64,000 nucleotides of DNA from NCBI GenBank assembly GCA_036925085.1, contig JAUPFP010000001.1, forward strand, positions 3,208,001 through 3,272,000, in the 5' to 3' direction. How positions within the stretch are numbered: position 1 is the first letter of the stretch; every line of letters begins with the position of its first letter. Positions 49,690-62,035 of this stretch are shown in pieces. The notes under the pieces are model-generated. The model saw nothing but the letters and a program-made list of their open reading frames with translations, made no database searches and was not told the origin of the DNA. Source of the stretch: Brachycybe producta (Eukaryota > Arthropoda > Diplopoda > Playtdesmida > Andrognathidae). The position numbers were made by a program, and so were the translations under genes.

Positions 49690-50000
49690 GTATTTTGGGG
49701 GGGGGGGGGGGGGGGGTAGTTTTTTTTTTTTCTTTACTCCTATTTCATTATGAGATTGTAATGGATGGGGTTTTTTTTTGGTGGGTGGTAACCACAGAAT
49801 ATATTGAGAGGGTGGGGGGAGGGGTTTAATAGAGTCTATGTTTCTGGAATATCATTGGTTGCATTCATCCAATAGGATGCAAGTAGGAATGTTGAATTGA
49901 CAGTGAAATTTGAACGAATCACACAAAACCTTTTTTGGAAGTTGGGAGGGGAGGGGGGGGGGGGGTTGCTTAAAATGAAAGGTGGTGGTGGTGGTTGGAA
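49690..50000. repeat. poly(G) tracts and G-rich DNA
   Basis: A G run of about 20 bases is at 49698-49717, a GGGTGGGGGGAGGGG run near 49811, and a G-rich block at 49946-49966. The G-rich strand could form quadruplex structures. No gene is seen. Confidence 0.6.
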
Positions 50001-50249
50001 ACACACCTTTATATAATATTGCACATTTTATCACTTTGAATCATGGGAAAGAACAAAAAAAAAAAGAAATTCTCAGGTGATGAATTTAGTCATTTTGTTT
50101 ACGCCTTTAAATTGGGTAAAGACCATTTTGTGATCCTCCATTTTGAATTTACATATTTTTTCTCAAAAATTAACTGCACAAAAAAATTTATAATTCTAAA
50201 TTAAGATGGTTTTATGAATAAGTAAATTTTGTAACTTTTGATTATTTTG

Positions 50250-51250
50250 TCTCTATGTGAAGTAAAATGAATAGAAACTAGAAGGTTTTTTTTTTTAAAA
50301 AACTAGAAGGGTTAAAGAGGTATTTTCATGTTGATAAAAGATATCAACATGGATGATTGACTTACAATTCTAGTATCTAAAGCACATTCAATGTCTTTCA
50401 ATTTGTTTGCAGTTTCAGAAGATCATCACTTCAAGAGAAATTGAAATTGTGTTAGAAACTAGAAGGGTATAGCTGAATCACTTTATAATATTTTTTCTTC
50501 TGATGATATCTTTCAAAATAAACTTTTTATAAATCCAAAAAATAGCAAAAAATATCATCTGCTGAAAGGATAATTTTAAAAATGACCTAAAAAGCTTATT
50601 TTGAAAGATGTCATCATGAAAATATTCTTAAGTGATTGAGTTACGCCTTCTAGTTAATAAAACAATCGAGTTTTTTTTAGGTGGTATTTTTTCAGAATGA
50701 ACACGAAGGAGAAATTGAAAGTGTTTTAGAAACTAGAAGAGTAGCTCAATATCACTTAAGGGTAAAAAAAATACAAAAAATGGATTATGAACAGCTTATT
50801 TTAGAGCTGTCGCAAAATTGAGAAAAAAATGGAGTGGTTTAGAAACTAGAAGGGTAGCCCAATCACTTAATGGTATTTTTCATGTTGGTATCTTTCATAA
50901 TAAACTTTTTATATAAGTTTGAAAATGACCAAACATATCAACATGAAAAATACCCGTAAGTAATTGAGTTACCCTTCTAGTTTCTAAACAATTTTCTAAG
51001 TTTTTCATCTCAGAACAGAATATTTTAATTTTCGTCTATGAAAAGTTTATTTTGAAAAATATCAACATGAAAAATACCCTTAAGTAATTGAGTTACCCTT
51101 CTAGTTTCTAAAAACTTTTCTAGTTTCTCAACTCAGAACAGAATATTTTAATTTTCGTCTATGAAAAGTTTATTTTGAAAAATATCAACATGAAAAATAA
51201 ATACCCTTGAGTGATTGAGTTACCCTTCTAGTTTCTATACGACTTTCTAT
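50250..51250. repeat. ACTAGAAG-core units, mixed orientation, then ~125-bp tandem half units
   Basis: Forward cores at about 50275, 50301, 50456, 50733 and 50842; complementary cores at about 50648, 50972, 51096 and 51223. The last three are half units in tandem with TCTCAACTCAGAACAGAATA and TTTTCGTCTATGAAAAGTTT. The same half unit makes the array at 57840-58450. Confidence 0.75.
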
Positions 51251-51776
51251 TGTTTTCTCTTCCCAATTTTGCGAATTTCTTGAATCTTCCAGATTCCATA
51301 TAAACACATATATTGAAGACAAAATGTCACAAGCAAGGAACTGATAAATGACACACAATCGTGACATTTGTCAGTCGTGACTCGTGTGTCATGACAGTAC
51401 GTGGCAATGAATAATGGTTCTTTATATTTGGGTTTCACCCTGTATTATATATACTCAAACAACAAAAGGAATGTCAAAACAATTGGTGTATTTTTAAAAT
51501 GTGTCAAAATACACATAAATAACGCCCTCTAGTGCTTATTTATTTATAATTCTTCAGTTGAAATTCGTGATTTATATTCGTGTGATTTCGTGATCCGTTC
51601 TGCGTCTCACCAATTAATTCTTGTCAAATCAACAATAACGTTGTACCTTTTTTAAAAAAAAAATAGTATATTTTTCACAATTATTATGATTCTTTTCAGT
51701 CAACGTAAATTTTAAAATTTGTTTCAGTGCCATCTAGCGGCATTTAAAATTATTATTTGAGGCGTGCATTTCCATA

Positions 51777-52401
51777 ACGTCATAAATGCCACATAAGAGT
51801 AAAATATGTTTTAAATCGGAAATGAGTTGTAAACGCCATGCTTTTTTTGCAGTTGAATTTGCTTGTCACGAAAGTGCTGTTCCTAGCGGTAAAAAAACTG
51901 ATGTAGAATTGTTTTTCAAGTCATAACGTTGTAACAGCCAATAGCACATTTGAATGGCAACAATGCTTGTCACGTAGTGACTATAGTCACGTTGTAAACG
52001 CCATGCTTTTTGCAGGGGAATTTGCTTGTCACGAAAGTGCTGTTCCTAGCGGTAAAAAAACTGATGTAGAATTGTTGTTCACGTCATAACGTTGTAACAG
52101 CCAATAGCATATTTAAATGGCAACAATGCTAGTCACTTAGTGACTATAGTCACGTTGTAAACGCCATGCTTTTTGCAGGGGAATTTGCTTGTGACGAAAG
52201 TGCTGTTCCTAGCGGTAAAAAAAACTGATGTAGAATTGTTTTTCAATTCATAACGTTGTAACAGCCAATAGCAAATTTGAATGGCAACAATGCCAGTCAC
52301 TTAGTGACTACAGTCACGTTGTAAACGCCAACAACATTGTCACTATGCAGTGTATAGTGACAACTTGTCAGCATATGTTGTATGTTGGCATTTACAACGT
52401 T
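51777..52401. mobile_element. AACGTTGTAAATGCCA foldback element with triplicated core
   Basis: Reverse-oriented relative of the 282-bp element at 4879-5160. Three tandem units (51826-51990, 51991-52153, 52154-52317; 163-165 bp) each read GTTGTAAACGCCATGCTTTT, GAATTTGCTTGTCACGAAAG, GTGCTGTTCCTAGCGGTAAA, AACGTTGTAACAGCCAATAG and GTGACTATAGTCAC. They are nearly identical. Outer ends are AACGTCATAAATGCC and TTGGCATTTACAACGTTT. Confidence 0.85.
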
Positions 52402-52820
52402 TTTTTGGAACTGAACAATTGGAAATGATTCATTAAGATAAAGGTTATTTTTTTTTAATTTTTGTTCTGTGAAAAGTTTATTTTGAAAGATATCAAACAT
52501 GAAAATACTCTTAACCTCTAAACTTCTAGAAAGACAGTTCGAAAATCAGCTGTTTTCGTTATCCATTTGTTTTTCAAATAATGGACATTTTTTGTATTTT
52601 TTTACTCTCATATGATTGAGCTACCCTTCTAGTTTCTAATACACTTTCGATTAATCGAAATATTTCAAGTAATTTTGACTAAAAAAATATGCTAAGAGTG
52701 TATTGCAGGGTAACATCAAGGGGGAACTTCTTTCTTGTTATATTTGAACTCGCTCACACTTGGTTCAATTTGGTTCACTTTTCTGGAAACTTCTTTAATT
52801 ATAATTTGTATAAACATAGT

Positions 52821-53414
52821 TTAAGGTAGCTTAATAGATATTTATTTTGCTTTTGTCTCACCAGATGGCGCAACTGCAGTGGCTAATGCTATGCTCCATA
52901 GACGTTTTTGTGTAAAATTTGGATTCAAAAACGTCAAGCGAAAGTTTTTTTTTAGAAACAACATTATGAAACAAAATTCAAATTGTTTTCAAAACTAGAA
53001 TGGTAAAAGATGATGCTAAAAGTTTTTTTTCATGGAAATATTTTACAAATTAAACATTTTATATTTCAGTTTGAAAATGACCCGTTTTTAGGATTATTTT
53101 CATTGAAATTTCATGAAAAAACTATTTTCGGCCTTTTTTTTTCAAACTGTCATAAAAAGTTTATTTTGAAAGATATCGTCAAGAAATAACTTTTAGCATT
53201 ATCACCAACTATTCTAGTTTCTAAAATACTTTGACTTTTTTTCGTAATTTTTCTCCTGAAAAACGTTCGCTTGAAAAATATAAATTTTCTCAAAACCGCG
53301 GGTTGGAGGGGGGGGGGGGGGGGGGGAAGAGACCTCTTATAGAACATAATAGTCACTGCAGACGCGCCATCTGGAAGCACAAAAACAAAATAAATATCTA
53401 TCAAGCCACCTTAA
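52821..53414. mobile_element. foldback element with TTAAGGTGGCTT-type ends and ACTAGAAG-like core
   Basis: TTAAGGTAGCTTAATAGATA and TATCTATCAAGCCACCTTAA are inverted ends. Next inside are CACCAGATGGCGCAACTGCAGT / CACTGCAGACGCGCCATCTGG and CAAGCGAAAG / CTTGAAAAAT. The centre is an ACTAGAATGGTA / AACTATTCTAGTTT pair with TTTGAAAATGACC. An 18-base G run interrupts the right arm (53310-53327). A single arm of the same element is at 57429-57800. Confidence 0.7.
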
Positions 53415-53783
53415 ATTTAAGACTTTCCAACTTTGGTTCAATTTTGGTTCATTTTTGGAAGTTTGCAATTTCTCTTTTTTCCTGACCTTCTCAAAAAAAC
53501 GTTTTTCCTGCACGTGTTAAAGGTCACATTTTTAAGTTCATAAATTTCTTCACCATTTGCAACCTGACGCACACCATGTATTTCGAGGAGGTGTCCAGTT
53601 TCAGGCGTTCAAAAAGTGATATTCAGGCGGCCTCAGAGCCTCAGTGACGGGGTGAGCCTGGGAGGTGACTGTGGACACCAAAATTACTATTGACTTATAT
53701 ATGCAACACCCACATTATCCCAATACCAAGTTAGAACATACTTTTTTTTTAGGTGTGAGAGGGTTGGAGTTCAAGTTAATTCT

Positions 53784-54560
53784 TAGGCCCAAATTCAAGA
53801 AATAACCTCTGAGCAGAACTTTGATTTTATTGATTGCTCCAAGGGTTTCAACATAGAAGTATATTCATTCAATTCTTTTCTATGTTTGAACCCTGTTTTG
53901 AGAGTTCAAGTGCAAATTTTTTCCAGTGGATTTGAATCTTAGCACTTGAACTTCAATTTGAATCCTCTCATCAGGGTTCCAATATAGTAAAAGGTTTTTG
54001 AAAAGTTCTCAATAAAATAGTTTTCTAAGTGGAAACCCTGTTCAGAGGTTTCAAGCTGTGGTTCACCGTTCAAGTACTAAGTTACTTTATTGAATTTGGA
54101 CCAATTCACACGTAACTTCCATTTGAAGCCTCTTAATAGGGTTCCACATAAAAAAAACCTGCTAAAAGCACTTAAGTTGTACTTAATTGGAACCCTGTCC
54201 AGAGAGTTCAAGTTGCGGTTGAAGTGCTAAGTTACTTTATTGAATTTGGACCAATTCATACTCGAATATCCACTTATAGCCTCTGAAGAGGGTTCCAACA
54301 TAAAAAAACCACCTAAACGGTACTTAAATTGTACTTAATTGGAACCCTGTTCAGAGAGTTCAAGTTGCAGTTGAAGCGCTAAGTTACTTTATTGAATTTG
54401 GACCAATTCATACTTGAACATCCACTTATAGCCTCTGAGGAGGGTTCCAACATAAAAAAAACCTGCTAAAGGGTACTTACATTGTACTTAATTGGAACCC
54501 TGTTCAGAGAGTTCAAGTTGAAGCTCAAGTGCTAAGTTACTTTATATTGAATTTGGGCCA
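53784..54560. mobile_element. AGGCCCAAATTCAAGAA foldback element with internal tandem array
   Basis: AGGCCCAAATTCAAGAAATA at the left and TATTGAATTTGGGCC at the right are inverted. The right two thirds is a tandem array of about 117-120 bp units, four or five of them. Each has GTGCTAAGTTACTTTATTGA, ATTTGGACCAATTCATACTT, GCCTCTGAAGAGGGTTCCAA and TTGGAACCCTGTTCAGAGAG. Confidence 0.75.
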
Positions 54561-55090
54561 GAAAATCGTGAATTTTTTAAAAAAAGACTATTGGGGTCGA
54601 AAAAAAAGGAAGAGGATTTATATTTTTCTTTTGGTGAAGTTGCTACAAACTTCCTTTTCTCTGCAATTTCACTTTCTAGTTTTCAAGTCAAAAGGCCACA
54701 CGCCGCCATTAATCTATTTCAAAAGTTCTAAAAAAAAAAATGACGTCATAAAGGGTATATATAAATGGGGTGGTGATTTACGATATTGAGGGTTTGGCAA
54801 CGGGTGATTGGCTCGTGTAACCGAATTCCTTGTTTCTTCATTAGGCTTTTTTTTATTCTTAGGAGATTTTCTCTTTTGTTACAGAGTTACAAAAGTGGAT
54901 TTATATGCACTAAAAACATGAAAATATGCATGCAAAATCATTAATATTATAATTAATGCAAAATGAATTATGCTTTTTTTTTTTGGAAATTATAGTAACT
55001 GGTTAGAGGCTAGATTTATTCTAGAATTAAAATTCAGTTCAATTATTGTTGTTGTTTAGCCTCTAGCCTCTAATATTTCGTTTCCACTAC

Positions 55091-55705
55091 AAAAATTAAC
55101 TGCAGTTACATAACCAAGGTCATAGTTAACTGCAGAGGTGGTACTTTTGTGTGTTTTCATTTTTAACAACACTTAACTGCGATTAAATGATTTTGTGTCA
55201 CTTTTCTGTTAAACAGTTAAGTGTATTCTGTGAAATTATCACTCATTTAGTCCGAAATTGAGTGGTTCTCAGAGTCTCTCACTATCCGCCATGTTTGTTT
55301 GTAGGCTAAACTTGTTTGAACACATTTAAGTGTCATATTTAACAGTTCATTAATGTGGTTAAACACATTATGTCAATTCAGTTGAGTTAACTTCATCTAG
55401 TTTAAGCAACTGTGGTGACATTAACCATGGTTAAATTTCTGAATAATGGAATTGACATAATATGGTTAACTACATTAATGAATGGTTAAATATGACACTT
55501 AAATGTGTTCAAACAAATTTAGCCTACAAACAACATGGCGGATAGTGAGAGCCACTGCATTTTTAACTGTGAATAATGAGGAGTGAAAATTTCACAAAAT
55601 CATTTAACCACAGTTAAAGTCTTAAAAATGAAATAAAACGCAAAAGTATCACTTCTATAGCTAACTATTTTGTAACCTTGGTTATGTAATTGCAGTTAAG
55701 TTTTA
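55091..55705. mobile_element. 615-bp foldback element (TTAACTGCAGTTACATAACC ends), complete
   Basis: Two arms of about 290 bp face each other: AAAATTAACTGCAGTTACAT / ATGTAATTGCAGTTAAGTTT at the outside, then ATGATTTTGTG / CACAAAATCAT, CTCACTATCCGCCATGTTTG / AACATGGCGGATAGTGAGAG, and GTTAAACACATT... / TTAACTACATTAATG near the centre. No target duplication was found and no frame is present. Confidence 0.75.
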
Positions 55706-56154
55706 TTGTTAGTGTTAATTTTTGATTGTTAAAAAGTATAATTAAATGTTTTATTTTTCACAATTCATTTGTTGTTCAAGATGAATAACAATAGAATATA
55801 TTTAAGACATTTTTTTTTGCAGAACATGTTTAATATTTAAATGCATTTAACTTTTTAGATTGACTGATTCTGCAGATTGACAGTAACATATAAATCTGCA
55901 GATTGCTTAGGCAATCTGCAAAACAACCAACTTGCTAGTGAATTCCGCAAAATTCAACACCTTAAAATGTAATGAATTTTGCAGATTCACTAGCAATTTG
56001 GTGGTTTTGCAAATTGCCTAGGCAACACATTGACAGTAACATATATATATGAAGTATTAAGAGTCTAATGTCTGTATTCTAAAATGTACGAGCCAAAGTG
56101 AAACTTAATCAAAGCTAAACTTAAAAACTCTCAATAGACTTAATAATGAGAGTT

Positions 56155-56461
56155 ATACCTTGTACACACACATGAGTTAAATGAATTTCAAATTAAATGT
56201 GTTTAGGTGAATTATACGGAATCCAGTTAAGGACATGATCACCAAATAAAAATTGACTTTATTATTTAATATTTTAAATTGAAAAACTAAATCAGTATTT
56301 TAATGTCAATAGTTTATATATTTAAGCATTAACTCAATATTTTGAGATTATTAACTAAATAAATTGAACTCGATATATTGTTTGTTTGTCCTTCACAGAG
56401 GGCTCTGTAGAACACGTTTATTATTTAAATGCATTTAAATTATCAGGTTTGTACTAGGTAT
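56155..56461. mobile_element. MITE with ATACCTTGTACACAC ends, copy 2
   Basis: Same element as 43332-43641: ATACCTTGTACACACACATG at the left and GTTTGTACTAGGTAT at the right, with the same interior blocks and small indels between the copies. Confidence 0.75.
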
Positions 56462-57428
56462 TAGGTTTTGCATTATTGTTTAAGTTTAACTTTATTTTAA
56501 GCAACGTTTTTTTTTTAATATGGAGGTTATTCCTTAATAATTATCTCTTAAAGATAGTTAAACTTATGAACTGTTTATGTTAAAGTTGATGAGTTTAAAA
56601 ATTACCTAACCTATGACCCTGAATTCTAGCCTCTTTATCAGAATTTTAAACACTGTTTTTTGTTAATTTTTTCGTACAAATAATAGTATAAGGATGTAAT
56701 TAAGGGTTGTAACAAATGTCATCATAATTGCATATAAATCACCTTAATATAATAATAATAATAATATTTAACTTATGATCAAGTGTTACATTAGACATGG
56801 TTAATATTGGTTAATTTGATACTTGATGCCATGTCTTGTATCCATTATTGGATCCCTGAGGGAAGGGAGGGGAGAGAGAGGCTAGATGGGGAGGGGATTA
56901 GGAGGGGATTTACTATTATAAATGTTGGAAGGTTTTTGGATTTACAAATTATACAAGCATGTTAACAGGTATATTGAGAAGGGCCTCAATTTGTGCCCCC
57001 AAAAAAACAGCATTTAAAAGGTGTGAAAAACGAACCCTCCCCCCCCCCCCCTCCCCTAAAGTAAATTGCAGTCAAATAAAGACATTTTAACCTGGTTATT
57101 ATTTAAAATATATTAAAGTATTTTAACTTCCTTTTATGTGATATATGTGTGTGACACGTCTTTTTGTCAGACATATTTAACCCACAGCCATTTTTTTTCT
57201 TATAATCTTTAATATTTTTTTCTCTCTCTCTCTCTCTCTCACCCTTATTACACTTGTTCTGATTCATAAATTTATTACTCTCCTCCTAGGGTTCTCCACC
57301 CCATGGATTTGTGGTTATAATCCCCTCATGTTTGGTTGTTATTTTAAAAAGGGCTTATTTCATCTTAACTGAACCCATTTTTCAAACACACAATATTCAG
57401 TTATTTCTTCTTCTTCTTCTTCTGCTTC

Positions 57429-57800
57429 TTAAGGTGGCATTAAAAATATTTATTTTGTTTTTGTCCTTCCAGATGGCGCCACTGTAGTGGCCATTATGTT
57501 CTATAATGAAGTCTATTCCTTCCATGTAAGCACCAGCGGGTTTTGAGAAAATTCATAGTTTTTCAAGCGAACGTTTTTCAGAAAAAAAAACATTACGAAA
57601 AAAATCAAAGCTGTTTTAAAACCTAGAATAGTTCGTGGTAATGTTAAAAGTTTTTTCAATGATGATATATTTCAAAATTAACTTTTTATGACAGTTTGAA
57701 AAAAAGGCCGAAAATAGTTTTTCATGAAATGTCAATAGAAAAAAAAACCCAAAACTGGTCATTTTTTCAAACTAAACTATAAAAATGGTTCATTTTTAAG
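57429..57800. mobile_element. single arm of the TTAAGGTGGC foldback element
   Basis: Reads TTAAGGTGGCATTAAAAATA, CAGATGGCGCCACTGTAGTG, CAAGCGAACGTTTTTCAG, ACCTAGAATAGTTCGTGGTA and CAGTTTGAAAAAAAGGCCG, matching the complement of the right arm at 53110-53414. The opposite arm is missing. Confidence 0.6.
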
Positions 57801-57834
57801 ATATTTCCATCAAAATCAAAATTAATAAGTATCA

Positions 57835-58460
57835 TGAAAAAATACCCTTCTAGTTTCTAAAAACTTTTCTAGTTTCTCAAATCAGAACAGCATATTTTAA
57901 TTTTCGTCTATGAAAAGTTTATTTTGAAAGATGCCAACATGAAAAATACCCTTAAGTGAGTGAGTTACTCTTCTAGTTTCTAAAAACTTTTCTAGTTTCT
58001 TTTCATTTTACTCCTAAAAAGACAGATTAAAAGAGTTCGAAAATTAGCTGTTCCTAAACCATCTTATTTATTTATAAAAAAAAGTTTATTTTGAAATATA
58101 TCAACATGAAAAATACCCTTAAGTGATTGAGTTACCCTTCTAGTTTCTAAAAAAACTTTTCTAGTTTCTCAACTGAGAACAGAATATTTTAATTTTCGTC
58201 TATAAAAAGTTTCTTTTGAAAGATATCAACATGAAAAATACCCTTAAGTGATTGAGTTACCCTTCTAGTTTCTAAAAAAACTTTTCTAGTTTCTTTTCAT
58301 TTTACTCCTAAAAATTCAGATTAAAAGAGTTCGAAAATTAGCTGTTCCTAAACCATCTTATTTATTTATAAAAAAAAGTTTATTTTGAAAGATATCAATA
58401 TGAAAATACTTATTAGTGATTCTCAACTAATAATACCTTTCTAGTTTCTAACACATTTTT
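57835..58460. repeat. tandem ACTAGAAG-core half units
   Basis: Complementary cores TACCCTTCTAGTTTCTAAAA or variants at about 57843, 57965, 58133, 58257 and 58437 lie in direct orientation. They share TTTTCGTCTATGAAAAGTTT, GAAAGATATCAACATGAAAA and ATACCCTTAAGTGATTGAGT. No forward-oriented partner is seen, unlike at 46970-48610. Confidence 0.75.
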
Positions 58461-59039
58461 TTTTTCTATAGTGTTGCTCCTTCTGAAACTGCAGAATAAC
58501 CAGAGTTACAAAATCAACTATTCTTAAGACTTTTTTTGTAAAAAAAAAGTAATATTATTTTAAGAAGAGTAGTTATGACACTTTAAAGAGAGTTTTTCTT
58601 TTTTGATGTTTGCATTCTACATTTTTGTGACTATAATTGACCTCTTTTACGCATGCGCTGAAAATATGCCCTGAAAAAAAAGAAGGTGGACCAACATTTG
58701 TGCAGGTGCGCATTAAAGCTCTCCTTTTCTAGTATATAATACTGCATTTGTACAATGTGTGTACATATATTAGAACGCGCGGAATGTGGCCCCAAGTTTT
58801 TAGCCTTTTTTTTTGTGGTCAATTCTCTCTTTCTATAATCAGATTTTTTTACTTTAAAAAAATTTTCGTTTCTGAGGGGAAAATTATTTTAAAAGCAAAC
58901 ACCTGTCAACTTTTTCAACTTCTTCAACATATTTCTTATGGTTATAGACTCAGGTGCAATTTCAGGTTAATTTCACTTTTTTTTTTGTTTGGGTGACACC
59001 TGACTAGAGAAACACCCACGAAATATTTATGGTTTGCGC

Positions 59040-60460
59040 AGTACACAATTTTGAAAATCGCGGCCATTTTTTTTTTTGCTTTTTACAAAAATGGAAGTTT
59101 TTCATGCATTTTTCTTCTGATAATGTATTTCAAGATTATTTCTGTTGTAAAATATTATAGAAAATTTTATAGAAAATTAATTTTTTAAAAAATTAATTAA
59201 TTAAATAAATAAAAATTAATTAATTAAATAAATAAAAATTAATTTTGAAAGTAGCAGCCATTTTTTTTTTTACAAAAATGGAAGTTTTTCATGCATTTTC
59301 CTTCTGAGAATGTATTTCAAGATTATTTTTGTTGTAAAATATTATATAGAATTTTATTGAAAATTATTTTTTTAAAAAAATAAGTAATTAAATAAATAAA
59401 AATTAATTTTGAAAATCGCGGCCATTTTTTTTTTTTTTTTATTACAAAAATGGAAGTTTTTTATGCATTTTTCTTCTGAGAATGTATTTCAAGATTATTT
59501 TTGTTGTAAAATATTATATAGAATTTTATTGAAATTTAATTCTAATGTGTTTGAAAAAAGGAGTTAGATTACCACTGCTGTATCTATAGAACTAATTTAA
59601 CTGGTATCACAGGGAAAACCGCGGCCATTTTGTTGCTTCTGTTGTTTATTATCTATTGATGATTTTGTGGAAACGTTTGGAAACTGCTAGCAGAAAGTTA
59701 TTTAAAAACTATCTTAAAATGTATTCTGGAAATTACTTTAATTGCATTTGCAGTAGAACGATTTTAACTGCTAAAATAGCGTTGTAGGCAAACTAGCTAT
59801 ACGGCCATTTTGAAAAAATAAAATGTACGTTCTTATTGCAGTTTACTGAGAAAGTACGTTTGAAAACTCTTGCTCTTTTACCACATTATCTAGAATTTCC
59901 TTTAAAACTAATTCTAATGTGTTTGAAAAAAATGTGTTAAATTACACTTGCAGTATAGAACCGAGTACTGTTTTGAAAACCGCGGCCATTTTGCAACAAA
60001 TGCAATTCTTTTGCAGTTTACTGAGGAAATGTATTTGAAAATGTTGTTGTTGTTGTACGACATTTTGGAAAAGTTCCTTAGATACTAATCTTATTGTGTT
60101 TGAAAACGACTTAAATTACAACTGCAATAAAATTAGATTAATTGAAATAATGATCTGCGACCATTTTGAAAAAACATGAACGTTTCCATGTAGTTTAATA
60201 AAAAAAATTATAGGATGCATTTGGAAATTACTTTAATTGCAAATTGCAGTAGTACGACTTTAACTGCTAATATAACGTTTTAGGAAACTGCTACCATTTT
60301 GCAAAAAAAAAAACATGGAAATTTCTCACGCATTTTACTGACAATTTTTTTTAAAATCATTTGGAAATTACTTCAGAATTGAAAAGTCTTAGGAAATTTA
60401 ATTGCAATTACAGTAAAAGTTGTAAAACAACTTTTAATTGCTAAAAAAATATTATGGTAA
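59040..60460. repeat. diverged tandem satellite, ~180-bp period, GCGGCCATTTT core
   Basis: The core GCGGCCATTTT or a close variant recurs at about 59060, 59254, 59419, 59621, 59802, 59982, 60156 and 60288. Spacing is mostly 165-200 bp. Following blocks are ACAAAAATGGAAGTTTTTCA, TTTACTGAGAATGTATTT and ATTACTTTAATTGCA. The first three units are closely alike and the rest are diverged. Confidence 0.7.
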
Positions 60461-60508
60461 AAGGAGTCATTGAAATTGAACACAGTATACGTTAAGGTGC
60501 ATTATGGG

Positions 60509-60793
60509 TAAGGCTAGGGTTTTGATGCAATATCTACCGGAATGTTTCTCAATATGTGGCCCAAGTGCCAATTGTGAAGTAACTCTCGTTTAAAAAAATA
60601 GTTAGAGGCTAGAACTGTAATTGACAACTGATAGTAACTAGACATCTAGCCTCTCTAACCAGCCTTTTCTGATTAGAAAAAGCATAATTGCAGTTTGCTC
60701 TAATAATGATAATGATTGATGCCTTCACAATTGGCACTTGGGCCACAAATTGAGAAACATTCCGGTTGATACTGCATCAAAATCCGAGCCTTA
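60509..60793. mobile_element. hAT-like foldback MITE, copy D
   Basis: Flanked by exact ATTATGGG octamers (60501-60508, 60794-60801). It starts TAAGGCTAGGGTTTTGATGC and ends GCATCAAAATCCGAGCCTTA, with GGCCCAAGTGCCAATTGTGA and its complement, and TTAGAGGCTAGAAC / TCTAGCCTCTCTAACC inside. Same family as 224-542. Confidence 0.85.
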
Positions 60794-61779
60794 ATTATGG
60801 GTATCATAAGTTAGGGTGTCCAAGTTGACTCCTACTACCTCCACAACACCTAACCGCCTCCTATACCAAAGCAATACAAATTCTGATGTTGACTACTACC
60901 TTGATGAAAGGGCACCTGTGTTTGATTTGTTTAGGTCAATTTAGTCAAATTGCATCCTATAGTCAGAGAGAGAGAGAGAAAGCTTCAGGGCTCAATGGGC
61001 ACTTTGATGACAACCCATTTTTATCTATATATGTATGCCCAACATTACGAACGATACTCAGGTGCAGAATAAAGTAGCCATTTTCCTGAAATGACCACTC
61101 TGGGCAGTTGATTTCAACTTTTTTTTTTGCTCCCCTCTCCCACCCACAGAATCATTTGTAAAGAGACTTTTGAGAGACTAAACTCTCCCAAAAAAAAACA
61201 GTGTCCGATCCACTGGCACTGATTCTGATTTTTGCCTGAAATATATAAAGTCAAGTGAGTGCACCTGCAGGATTTTGTCTTTAATTCTATTGTCATTTCA
61301 GTGTCATCTTTTTTTTTTTTTTGGGAAAAGTCAAGTTGTGTGACATTGTAAAAATGCAAAATATCTTAGGAATTGTGTGGGCTTAAAAATGATATCATTT
61401 CAAATTTGAATTATTATGTCATATAGGGGGTGGCTCCTATGGATATATGGGCCACTTATGCAAAAATTGAAGGGCCACGTATGTAAAATACAAGTAAAAT
61501 GGATGCCAATTGGGTCTTTTGTTTCTTAATCTTTTAAGAAATGGTTTTTTTTTTTCTTTCTCTCTTTTCTTTTGTGATATTTATCCACCTGTTTTGCAGG
61601 TGTGTCACACTAATCGCTTAAACTAAACTATAATATTTAAAAGGGTTACTAAGGTATTTATATTGGTAATCAATCATAATTAACACACAATTTTGACTTC
61701 CACCTTTCCGTTTCTCACCTTTTTTTTAAAAAAAAAATTAAGGTGTTTTATAAATATTAATTTGAATAATATATATAAA

Positions 61780-62035
61780 GTTTTAGTGACATTTACTTAA
61801 ATGATTCAGTTACTCTTCTAGTTTCTAAAATACTTTCAATATTTCTTTTTATAAATAGTTTTAGTGACATTTAGTTAAATGATTCAGTTACTCTTCTAGT
61901 TTTTAAAATACTTTCAGGATTTCTTTTTATAGAGTTTTAGTGACATTTAGTTAAATGATTCAGTTACTCTTCTAGTTTCTAAAACACTTGCAGGTTTTGG
62001 TTTTTAAATAAATAACAAGAGTTTTAGTGACGTTT
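61780..62035. repeat. three ~80-bp tandem ACTAGAAG-core half units
   Basis: TTCAGTTACTCTTCTAGTTT cores at about 61806, 61884 and 61964, each preceded by GTTTTAGTGACATTTAGTTA and followed by AAAATACTTTCA and TTTCTTTTTATA. Direct orientation only. Confidence 0.75.
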
